Source: CBDDRG01 sp051306415
Lineage (GTDB): Bacteria; Pseudomonadota; Gammaproteobacteria; Pseudomonadales; Porticoccaceae
NCBI GenBank assembly: GCA_051306415.1
Contig: JBPPNE010000078.1
Span: 1-15,046 of the forward strand
DNA: 15,046 nt
Direction: 5' to 3'
Both the position numbers and the translations under genes were made by a program. Below the pieces are notes generated by a model. The model had not been told where the DNA came from. It searched no databases and saw only the letters and a program-made list of their open reading frames with translations. Of this stretch, positions 1-6,613 are shown piece by piece; the stretch's first letter is position 1; each line of letters begins with the position of its first letter.

Positions 1-405
1 CCGGCGCCCGAATGGTTACAGACCGACTGGATACTGGCGCACTTCGGGCGGCATCGCGCCAGCGCGATCCGCAAATACGTCCAGTTCGTCCATGAAGGCG
101 CGCACTTGCCGAGCGTATGGGCGCAGTTGCAAGGGCAGATTTACCTGGGCTCGGAAGCCTTCGTTAAAAAGATGCAGGCGAAAATTGCAAGAGAACCCGC
201 GCTGGATGAAATTCCGCGTGCACAGCGGCGTGTGTTGACCCAGCCGCTGGCGGACTTTGAGCGGCGCTACGACCGCAACGAAGCGATGACGCGCGCGTAC
301 CTGTCAGGGCAGCATACGCTGGCGGCGATTGCGAAGCACTTCGGCGTCCACTATACGACGGTGAGCAGAGTGGTGAGCGGGTATGAGAACTCCACGAAGA
401 CGTGA
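1..405 (+). CDS. RAYT-like (REP-associated Y1) transposase, 3' part only
   Basis: The reading frame is open from the first base, so the 5' part of the gene lies outside the window; 134 residues are visible. The visible start (PAPEWLQTDWILAHFG, then a basic stretch and a YVQFV segment) and the GQIYLGSEAFVKKM segment are typical of the region after the catalytic domain in Y1/IS200-like REP-associated tyrosine transposases. Known members cut and rejoin single-stranded DNA at hairpin repeats; the His-hydrophobic-His motif and catalytic Tyr would be in the missing part. The last ~40 residues form a helix-turn-helix (LAAIAKHFGVHYTTVSRVV), found in one branch of these proteins. It is the only plus-strand gene. 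Its TGA stop lies 1 bp before a cluster of short direct repeats, which fits a transposase that stays beside its own repeats. The family call is from remembered sequence patterns. Confidence 0.8.
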   Translation, partial: PAPEWLQTDWILAHFGRHRASAIRKYVQFVHEGAHLPSVWAQLQGQIYLGSEAFVKKMQAKIAREPALDEIPRAQRRVLTQPLADFERRYDRNEAMTRAYLSGQHTLAAIAKHFGVHYTTVSRVVSGYENSTKT

Positions 406-406
406 T

Positions 407-516
407 GTTATTTTGAAAGACTTGACCCCGATGTTTTTTTTGACCCCGATGTTTTTTGACCCCGATGTTTCGTTATTTTGAAAGACCTGACCCCGATGTT
501 TCGGACCCCGATGTTT
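407..516. repeat. Direct-repeat cluster, core GACCCCGATGTTT
   Basis: Five exact copies of the 13-bp core GACCCCGATGTTT lie at 424-436, 442-454, 458-470, 489-501 and 504-516. The longer string GTTATTTTGAAAGAC occurs at 407-421 and again at 472-486, each followed by YTGACCCCGATGTT, so the block looks like a 65-bp unit repeated with internal core duplications. Spacing between cores is irregular (18, 16, 31 and 15 bp), with T-runs as filler. The cluster begins just after the RAYT-like stop codon and supplies the last codons and the TAA stop of the convergent gene on the minus strand. A related element is at 11522-11587. Copies are direct with no obvious hairpin, so this is not a classical palindromic REP. 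Confidence 0.9.
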
Positions 517-1375
517 CGCCCCACCTCGCCTCCACCAGCTGTCTGGTCTGGTGAATATTGCTCCGGCTGGACGCACCAAACACTATGGATTGCAAATTCG
601 GTAGCGCACAAACATAGTCGATGGCCTCTTCCGGTGGTATCGCGCCCGAGGCCATTACCGACATCGCAATCGCGCGGCAGCGCCGCTCGGCCAGGGTTCT
701 CTCGTATAGATCCACACCACCGCACATGCGGAAGCCGATCTTGTTGATATTGGCGCACACAATAGGGTTGTCTATACCAACCTCATCCAACAGATCCAGC
801 AGACGCGGCAGGTTCATCGTGATGAATCCAGGCTCTGCACCATAGGCTTCCTTGATATGCGCGGCGAATACGCGGAAGGCTTCTTTGAAACCCAGGCCCA
901 TCAGGAAATCCACCACCACGTTCTGCAGAAAAACGACCGGTGTCTTCAATCCCTCGAACATCTTCATTTCCGCGTCGATCAGCAAACGCATCACCCGCTC
1001 GATATCCTTGTTTGCCAGTGCCATGCCGCCTTGCAGCGCGGCATCCAGCAAACCACCGGGGGGCAGGAACTTCTTCACCGCACCCAACATACCGAGCTCA
1101 GTCACCGCATTGTTATATTTGTGCGCGTACGGCATGCACGGATAAAAGAGATAACCGTGGTAGCGATCCGGGTGCGCCCGCATATGATCACAAATGTCCG
1201 CCACACGATCATGGGTCGTGCACATAAACGTCCGAATCCCCTCGTCCAGCGCGGCGTCCACCACTTGGATCATGGCGGGAGTTTCCTGAAAACGCATCGC
1301 CTGCGCACGCGCTTTCTCTTCCGACATATGGTTCACGCCAAAAAATTGGTTGTCGCCAAACAGCAGCCGGTCCAT
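473..1375 (-). CDS. Conserved unknown protein, probable TIM barrel, in polysaccharide cluster
   Basis: A 300-residue protein from ATG at 1375, which overlaps the stop of the upstream oxidoreductase gene in TGATG. A GAGG ribosome site at 1384-1387 supports this start over the in-frame TTG one codon earlier. No named family is recognised with certainty. The LLFGDNQFFGVNH start, alternating strand and helix segments, and the SIVFGASSRSNI segment near the end resemble the phosphate-binding end of aldo/keto-reductase-like TIM barrels. There is no signal peptide or membrane segment, so it should be cytosolic. Coupling to a Gfo/Idh/MocA oxidoreductase downstream of two glycosyltransferases suggests sugar-nucleotide or sugar modification (inference). 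The C-terminus is odd: after QLVEARWG the protein reads ETSGSETSGSGLSK, translated entirely from the repeat cluster, so the native end has probably been replaced by repeat DNA. Confidence 0.75.
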   Translation of the reverse strand: MDRLLFGDNQFFGVNHMSEEKARAQAMRFQETPAMIQVVDAALDEGIRTFMCTTHDRVADICDHMRAHPDRYHGYLFYPCMPYAHKYNNAVTELGMLGAVKKFLPPGGLLDAALQGGMALANKDIERVMRLLIDAEMKMFEGLKTPVVFLQNVVVDFLMGLGFKEAFRVFAAHIKEAYGAEPGFITMNLPRLLDLLDEVGIDNPIVCANINKIGFRMCGGVDLYERTLAERRCRAIAMSVMASGAIPPEEAIDYVCALPNLQSIVFGASSRSNIHQTRQLVEARWGETSGSETSGSGLSK

Positions 1376-2499
1376 CAAGAAATCCTCACTGTGTCCGAAC
1401 CACCCAGCAACCGCACCAGCGCGCCGCGTATCCCTGTCAGCCGCCGGATTGGGGCTTGCCCCACACCCGCAACCAGCGTACGCGGCCCCAGCGAGGCGTC
1501 TCGCTCCAGCATATCCAGTACCTGGTCGGTCTCCAGCGCCGAGGCAAACGAACTGATGTTGTCCTGACGACCGACACGGATGCCTTCGACAAAATAATCA
1601 ATCTGTGACGAATATTCTTCGCCGCGCATGTAATATCTCACCGGCTCGGTCAACTCAGTGGTGTAGCGGATACTCCAGCCCACCGGTAGCTCTGCATCGG
1701 GTCTCGCATCGCGCAGATACACTTGGCATTCCTGCCGATCAGCAATGATCTTGCCGTTGGTGCCCCATATCTCCATACGCATCGACATCTTGCGATGCGT
1801 CTCATCCGACCAGTTGATGCACATCTGCCCGGAGAGCCCGTTGCGGTAATGCAGCGTCGAATACACCTCGTCATCAACGTCGCGCGAGAACACACTGTGC
1901 ACGACCGTTCCACCCACTCCAACAGGCAGACCGAAGAGATACGTCACCAGATTGGCGGCATGCGAGGCGTAGTCATACAGGCAACCACCGCCCTCTTTCT
2001 TGTTCGAACGCCAGGTGCTGCCCTTGGGTTGTAACACCACCGGCCCGTAGGCCTGTACCCGGAAATTGTGTACAACGCCAATGACGCCAAGGTCGAGCAG
2101 CCGCTTGACCTCCCGGAATGCACCCACGAAGCGATAGTGATAGCCGACTTGGTTAACCTTGCCGGATGTCGTTGCCAGATCGACCAGATCCTGGCCCTCG
2201 ACGACCGAGAGACAAAACGGCTTTTCCACAAACACATGCCGACCGCTCTCCAGCGCCGCACGGCAAATCTCCGCGTGCGTGCGCGACGGAGTTGTCACCA
2301 ACACCGCATCCGGCTTCGCCTCTGCGAGCAACGTTCGGTAGTCGTTGAAAACCGGCAATCCCGTGTATTTGTTCATCACATCCAATACGTAACCAGTGGA
2401 GTCGCACAAACCCACCACCTGTACGTCCGGATGGGTATTGATCACGGCAAGATGGGAGAGCCCCATCTTGCCGATCCCGATGATTCCTACTCGAATCAT
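1375..2499 (-). CDS. Gfo/Idh/MocA family NAD(P)-dependent sugar oxidoreductase
   Basis: A 374-residue protein of normal family length. The N-terminal Rossmann fold has the dinucleotide motif GIIGIGKMGLSHL (residues 5-17). The family EKP motif is at residues 92-94, with Lys93 the expected catalytic lysine. The C-terminal domain carries GGCLYDYASHAANL, whose Asp176 and His180 fit the family's substrate and catalytic positions. Such enzymes oxidise or reduce a hydroxyl or keto group of a sugar, inositol or sugar nucleotide; the exact substrate cannot be told. The start is well supported by a near-perfect Shine-Dalgarno (AGGGGAGGTGA) just before ATG. It lies 50 bp after the DUF1972-type glycosyltransferase and overlaps the next gene by one base, so it is translationally coupled to the unknown TIM-barrel protein. 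A role in making or modifying a sugar for the polysaccharide is inferred from context. Confidence 0.9.
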   Translation of the reverse strand: MIRVGIIGIGKMGLSHLAVINTHPDVQVVGLCDSTGYVLDVMNKYTGLPVFNDYRTLLAEAKPDAVLVTTPSRTHAEICRAALESGRHVFVEKPFCLSVVEGQDLVDLATTSGKVNQVGYHYRFVGAFREVKRLLDLGVIGVVHNFRVQAYGPVVLQPKGSTWRSNKKEGGGCLYDYASHAANLVTYLFGLPVGVGGTVVHSVFSRDVDDEVYSTLHYRNGLSGQMCINWSDETHRKMSMRMEIWGTNGKIIADRQECQVYLRDARPDAELPVGWSIRYTTELTEPVRYYMRGEEYSSQIDYFVEGIRVGRQDNISSFASALETDQVLDMLERDASLGPRTLVAGVGQAPIRRLTGIRGALVRLLGGSDTVRIS

Positions 2500-2549
2500 T
2501 CACCTCCCCTCGATTCCGATAACTCCATTGCTGTCTACAGCATCTGCGT

Positions 2550-3683
2550 TCAGCGAGGTAAAAAACGCAGGAGCAGTTCCTCGTACTGTGCACCCACATG
2601 ATCCCACGTAAACTCTTCTTGAAACCGTCGAGTACTGGCAATACTCAACTCTGCCACTCTGTCCGAGCTGGCAAGCAGTTGGTCTATACACCTCGCCACC
2701 GAAGCGGCATCGGAAAAATACAAGGCGCCGTCGCGCGCGACCCAGCGGTTATACGCGTTATCGTGGGCTATAACAGCGTTGCCCGCGCCCATCGCCTCCA
2801 CCAATGATGGATTAGTGCCGCCTACAGTGTGGCCGTGTAAATAAGCCAGGCAATGGAAGCGCAGAGCCCGCACAATCTCCGGATCGTAAATTGATCCGAC
2901 GAAGCGCACTTCATCACTGGCCGCTGCCATCACCGCACGGTGATAATCGTCGGATTCCGGTTCGTACTTGCCGAGAACCACCAGCAGACAATCACGCTTG
3001 CGCCGCGAAAACCCGTGCACAATTTCTAAAATCGAGTTTTCCGCTACCGAACGTGCAATCAGTGTCAAATACTGCTTTGGCTCCAGCCCCAGAGCCCGTA
3101 TTGGCTCCACTGGAGCCTGTGTCACCAGATCCGCCCCATAGGTTATCGTAGTGATCTTGCGCGCCGGTACACGGGTGAGCAGATAACGTTCGATTTCGGG
3201 ATGATCCGCGATCAGATGGTTACCCACCAAACAACCGATACGCTCATTGGTATAAAGGATCGCCCGCTCGAACAGCCCCCAACGGGCGCGGGCCCATTCG
3301 ATACCATCCATATTGATCACGTTAGGAATCCCACGCCAGCGCTGTAGCGTGTTGTAAATGGCGGTGTTGTAACCGAACGTCAGACACAGATCGCGAAAGC
3401 GGCTGGCATGCCGAATGCAAATCAGATCGAACTTCGAAGTTCCTCGCCAACCCGGCAGATCCACCGGAACGTGCACACGCTCAATCCCCTTCCAGGTGTC
3501 CTCGGTGATCGGCCCGTGGCCGTCCTGCTGGCAATAGACGACAACCCGCCAGCCACGCCTGACCAGAAACAGGCCGACATTTTCAGCAGCCGTTTCAAAA
3601 CCACCATAACTTGCAGGCACACCGTGCGTGCCAAGCATGCGAACCGTCTTGGGGTTCCGCTGGGGTGAAAGATTTTTAGTCAT
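2550..3683 (-). CDS. GT4 glycosyltransferase with DUF1972-type N-terminus
   Basis: The protein (377 residues from ATG at 3683) opens with MLGTHGVPASYGGFETAAEN, the acceptor-side N-terminal motif of DUF1972-type GT-B glycosyltransferases, several of which are rhamnosyltransferases. The C-terminal nucleotide-sugar domain has YLHGHTVGGTNPSLVEAM. In this branch the first Glu of the usual EX7E motif is replaced by Gly while the second Glu is kept. It is expected to add a sugar to a lipid-linked polysaccharide intermediate at the inner face of the membrane. The start is uncertain: the frame stays open to ATG at 3764, but those 27 extra residues look unlike the family and no good ribosome site precedes that ATG. 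The site before 3683 is also weak (GGTG). It follows the other GT4 gene by 136 bp (55 bp with the longer start). The sugar and linkage cannot be assigned. Confidence 0.87.
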   Translation of the reverse strand: MTKNLSPQRNPKTVRMLGTHGVPASYGGFETAAENVGLFLVRRGWRVVVYCQQDGHGPITEDTWKGIERVHVPVDLPGWRGTSKFDLICIRHASRFRDLCLTFGYNTAIYNTLQRWRGIPNVINMDGIEWARARWGLFERAILYTNERIGCLVGNHLIADHPEIERYLLTRVPARKITTITYGADLVTQAPVEPIRALGLEPKQYLTLIARSVAENSILEIVHGFSRRKRDCLLVVLGKYEPESDDYHRAVMAAASDEVRFVGSIYDPEIVRALRFHCLAYLHGHTVGGTNPSLVEAMGAGNAVIAHDNAYNRWVARDGALYFSDAASVARCIDQLLASSDRVAELSIASTRRFQEEFTWDHVGAQYEELLLRFLPR

Positions 3684-3819
3684 GTCTACACCGTCATTCC
3701 ATTGAAAGCTCGAGTCGAAGGTTACGTGCCGTAGTGACTTCCTCTGGATGACGCTTCTCGACATCCAACGCTAGCCTAAACAGAGCCCGTCTCCCGTGCA
3801 TTCTCTGTCGGACGCGCCT

Positions 3820-5082
3820 CTACTCAGGTGTAGCATGCGTGAGCGCATCACCCTGTATGGCGATCTGCACGCCAACGGATTGATATAGGGACAAGATATC
3901 CTGCAGATAATGGCGCGGCGAGAAATTAGTTGCGACGAATTGACAGGCGTGGCGGCCAACCGCCTCCAGTTCTGAATCAGGCATATCCCTTACCCGATTC
4001 ATCGCTTCAATCAAACCATCGGTGGATCCAGACTCGAATAGCCACCCCGTCTCCCCCTCCCGCACCATTTCCGGTATACCACCGATCCGCGCCCCAATTA
4101 CGGGTTTGCCGAGAGCATAGCCCTCGAGAACCGACAGCGGAGCGTTCTCGTACCATTCGGAAGGTAAGATGGTGGCCCGCGCACCCTTGACGATCTGCCA
4201 TAACTCAGCGCCAGACTTTCTTCCTAAAACGCGGATGGAGTCGCAGCGACCGGCTGCTGCCAACGCATCCGGTTCCAATTCACCGACGCCGACCAAGACC
4301 AGTTTGAATTTGCCGGCCTCGGCCGCTGCAAGCAGGGTGTGTATACCTTTCTCCTTCGATAGCCTGCCGAAAAACACAAAATAGTCACCCGGATTGAAAT
4401 CTGGCTCAAAATCAGCTGAATCGACATAGTTTGGCACGTACACCAACTGCTCCCTCGGCCAACCCCATTCGACCAATTTTTCCAAATAGAACCGACTGGG
4501 CACCACAATCCGATCCAGATTTTTCGCATACAGACCGAGAGCCCTGTGGATCGAGCTTTCCAGCGCCACCAGGGCGCTAACTGTAATCGATCCTTTCACG
4601 CAGCGGTTCATAACGGTATGCAGAAAATTTCCGCCCTTACAGCGCTCGCAGACAGCGCCACCAGTGAGCATGGTGTGTGCAGGACAGGCAAGCTTGAGAT
4701 CATGCGCAGTCATCACAACAGGAATGCCGCGAGCCTTCAGCAGCGGTAGGACGGAGGGGGAAATATGGTGATATAAACTGTGGACGTGAGCGATATCCGG
4801 AGTAAAGCAATCCAGTAAGGAAGCGAGTTTGTTGCGCGCCTCCATGGAGTAGATCACTTTGATCGCCGACTTCAGCTTGCGGGCCAGGCCGTAGGAGTGC
4901 CCATACTGGATTTCATCGACAAAGTATTTTTCCCACGGACTCCTTTCATTCAGCAGATGATGCATCGCAAAGCAGGCCGTCTCCCACCCAGAGCGGCTGA
5001 ATAGCGCGTCATGTTCGAGGTAGACTACGTCAGCGCCACCGCGTCGGTAATGGTAGCTATGTAAAGACAAAAGTTTTGGCAT
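3820..5082 (-). CDS. GT4 family glycosyltransferase with four-Cys segment
   Basis: A 420-residue GT-B glycosyltransferase. The N-terminal glycine-rich segment YHYRRGGADVVYLEH (10-24) and the MTAHDLKLACPAH segment (124-136) are typical of GT4 enzymes. The C-terminal donor domain has VFFGRLSKEKGIHTLL (236-251) and the EX7E motif ENAPLSVLE (Glu312 and Glu320). Between the domains are four cysteines, C133, C145, C148 and C161, in a C-x11-C-x2-C-x12-C pattern that could bind a metal or form a structural knuckle. It probably transfers a sugar from a nucleotide donor to the growing polysaccharide on the cytosolic face of the membrane. It is the first gene of the four-gene polysaccharide unit. The ATG at 5082 has TAGGAG about 12 bp upstream (5095-5100) and GGAG very close. 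It ends at a TAG stop in front of a gap with only a weak 6-bp inverted repeat. Confidence 0.92.
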   Translation of the reverse strand: MPKLLSLHSYHYRRGGADVVYLEHDALFSRSGWETACFAMHHLLNERSPWEKYFVDEIQYGHSYGLARKLKSAIKVIYSMEARNKLASLLDCFTPDIAHVHSLYHHISPSVLPLLKARGIPVVMTAHDLKLACPAHTMLTGGAVCERCKGGNFLHTVMNRCVKGSITVSALVALESSIHRALGLYAKNLDRIVVPSRFYLEKLVEWGWPREQLVYVPNYVDSADFEPDFNPGDYFVFFGRLSKEKGIHTLLAAAEAGKFKLVLVGVGELEPDALAAAGRCDSIRVLGRKSGAELWQIVKGARATILPSEWYENAPLSVLEGYALGKPVIGARIGGIPEMVREGETGWLFESGSTDGLIEAMNRVRDMPDSELEAVGRHACQFVATNFSPRHYLQDILSLYQSVGVQIAIQGDALTHATPE

Positions 5083-5333
5083 TGCTCCGATGCTCTCCTA
5101 AATCTCCATTGGTCATTCAGACATCCGTTGTAACGCATTGCAATGGCGGCCGCTTCCATTCTCGCCAGGCGCTTTTTACCGTGGTGACAACCTCGCAAAA
5201 GACAAGTTTAACACCGTAACCCTAGATGCCACACCTAACACCCACTAAGAGAGGCACCCTTTTTCACCCCCCCTCAGTAACAACGCGCTCCATTGATTGC
5301 ATCAGGAGGCGCATAGACACATAAAACGTAAAA

Positions 5334-5342
5334 ACACTACCG
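5334..5342 (-). promoter_or_regulatory. Possible ops-like element (CGGTAGTGT) in the polysaccharide leader
   Basis: On the minus strand the sequence reads CGGTAGTGT, differing at one base from the CGGTAGCGT core of the ops element that recruits RfaH to long polysaccharide operons in enterobacteria. It lies about 250 bp before the first glycosyltransferase gene, on the correct strand, which is a usual place for ops. A 9-bp near-match can arise by chance, and the string overlaps a candidate -10 box, so the two readings compete. Confidence 0.25.
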
Positions 5343-5368
5343 ATACTGCGGCAAGCGCTGACCGTCAA
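5340..5368 (-). promoter_or_regulatory. Weak sigma-70-like promoter candidate for the polysaccharide operon
   Basis: The minus strand reads TTGACG (5368-5363), a 17-bp spacer, then TATCGG (5345-5340). The -35 matches consensus at five of six bases and the spacing is ideal, but the -10 matches at only three of six. If used, the transcript would start near 5333 and have a leader of about 250 bases before the glycosyltransferase ATG. Confidence 0.2.
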
Positions 5369-5399
5369 ATCAACCAGAGGATTACGTCGAGATATCGCC

Positions 5400-6563
5400 T
5401 CAGTACGACCGCGGCAAACCCAGCACATTGGTCGAAATGAAATTCAGGATCATGTTCTGACTCACCGGCGCAAGGCGCGGCAGCATCGCCTCGCGCATCA
5501 GCCGCTCGACATGGAATTCCTTCGCATAGCCCATGCCACCGTGGGTCATCACCGCCTGCTGGCAGGCCTTGAAGCCGACTTCGGCGGCGAAGTACTTGGC
5601 GCCGTTGGCGTGGGCTCCGGAATCCTTGCCGCTGTCGTACAGGGACGCCGCATACATGACCTGTAAGTACGCTGCCTCCAGCTCGATCCAGTTTTCGGCG
5701 AGCGGGTGCTGCACCGATTGGTTCATGCCGATGGGGCGACCGAACACATTGCGGTCTTTCGCATAGCGAGTGGCGCGATCAAGGGCGCTGCGACCCATGC
5801 CAATGGCCTCGGCGGCGATCAGGATGCGCTCGGGATTCAGGCTGTGGAGGATGTACGAGAAGCCCTTGCCCTCCTCGCCGATCATGTCGTCCTTGGACAC
5901 CACCAGGTTGTCGTAGAAGGTCATGTTGGAGTTGACGCACTTGCGGCCCATTTTATGGATCTCGCGGATCTGGACGTGCCTAGGATCCATGTCGGCGTAA
6001 AACAGGGTAATACCCTCGTGGGGCTTGGCGCACTGATCGCGCGGCGTGGTGCGCGTCAGCAGCATGATCTTGTCGGCCTGCTGGGCCGTCGTGGTCCAGA
6101 TCTTCTGGCCATTGATGATGTAGTTATCGCCATCCCTGCGGGCAAAGGTTTCGATACGCGTGGTGTCGAGCCCGGCGTTGGCCTCGGTGACGCCAAAGCA
6201 GGTTTTCTGCTGGCCGGCGATCAACGGCGGCAGCCAGCGCTGCTTCTGCTCCTCGGTGCCAAATTTGACGATGGGGTGCGGGCCGAAGATGTTGATGTGC
6301 ACCGCCGAGGCCGCCGACAGGCCACCGTGGTAGGCCGCCGTCATCATCATCAACGCGGCCTCGGTCACTCCGAGGTTGGAGCCGCCGTATTCCTCCGGCA
6401 TGGTGATGCCGAGCCAGCCACCCTTGGCCATGGCTTGGTAGAACTCCTCCGGGAAGACGCCGCTGTCGTCCCGCTCCAGCCAGAAGTCATCGCCGAACTG
6501 CTCCATCAGTGAATTGATGTTGTCGACGATGGCCTGTTGTTCATTGCTCAACGAAAAATCCAT
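5400..6563 (-). CDS. Acyl-CoA dehydrogenase, stand-alone type (IVD-like catalytic position)
   Basis: A complete 387-residue FAD flavoprotein that would introduce the alpha,beta double bond into an acyl-CoA in the cytosol and pass electrons to electron-transferring flavoprotein. Seen: the FAD/substrate segment CFGVTEANAGLDTT (122-135), GQKIWTT (152-158), NVFGRPIG (272-279) and HGGMGYAKEFHVERLMREA (341-359). The usual C-terminal catalytic Glu of the medium-chain type (in the EGT motif) is absent: the aligned stretch reads RLAPVSQ (363-369). Helix G reads SLNPERILIAAE, placing Glu245 where isovaleryl- and long-chain acyl-CoA dehydrogenases carry their catalytic base. This suggests a branched or bulky substrate (inference). 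The ATG at 6563 has AGAGGA 7-8 bp upstream. It lies 50 bp after the small-subunit-type dehydrogenase and is probably cotranscribed with it. Confidence 0.93.
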   Translation of the reverse strand: MDFSLSNEQQAIVDNINSLMEQFGDDFWLERDDSGVFPEEFYQAMAKGGWLGITMPEEYGGSNLGVTEAALMMMTAAYHGGLSAASAVHINIFGPHPIVKFGTEEQKQRWLPPLIAGQQKTCFGVTEANAGLDTTRIETFARRDGDNYIINGQKIWTTTAQQADKIMLLTRTTPRDQCAKPHEGITLFYADMDPRHVQIREIHKMGRKCVNSNMTFYDNLVVSKDDMIGEEGKGFSYILHSLNPERILIAAEAIGMGRSALDRATRYAKDRNVFGRPIGMNQSVQHPLAENWIELEAAYLQVMYAASLYDSGKDSGAHANGAKYFAAEVGFKACQQAVMTHGGMGYAKEFHVERLMREAMLPRLAPVSQNMILNFISTNVLGLPRSY

Positions 6564-6613
6564 TGCTGATCCTCTGTCAATTTTCTGTCTTGATTAGGTC
6601 GAGATCGAGGAGT

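Larger units (their letters stand above)
5083..5399. other. Non-coding gap between polysaccharide and catabolic units
   Basis: No credible gene was found here on either strand. The gap follows the last acyl-CoA dehydrogenase gene and precedes the first glycosyltransferase gene, both on the minus strand, so it should hold the 3' end of one unit and the promoter and leader of the next. Seen in it: a weak sigma-70-like pair (5340-5368), an ops-like string (5334-5342), runs of C and T around 5256-5275, and a 10-bp perfect palindrome CATTGCAATG (5136-5145). No convincing intrinsic terminator for the acyl-CoA dehydrogenase unit was found, so read-through is possible. Confidence 0.6.

Noticed and set aside
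407..516. CRISPR array
   Set aside because: The repeat core is only 13 bp, spacing is irregular (15 to 31 bp start to start), intervening bases are T-runs rather than unique spacers, and no cas gene is near.
408..758. Small minus-strand protein with GSKKTSGS-like repeats
   Set aside because: Its repetitive end is only the translation of the DNA repeats in another frame, and the rest overlaps the TIM-barrel gene out of frame.
3780..3808. Possible terminator between the two glycosyltransferase genes
   Set aside because: Only a 6-bp stem (ACAGAG/CTCTGT) with a 17-base loop and just two or three T after it, too weak for an intrinsic terminator.
5706..6512. Plus-strand open frame opposite the third acyl-CoA dehydrogenase gene
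   Set aside because: His- and Gly-rich antisense translation lying fully inside a well-supported gene.
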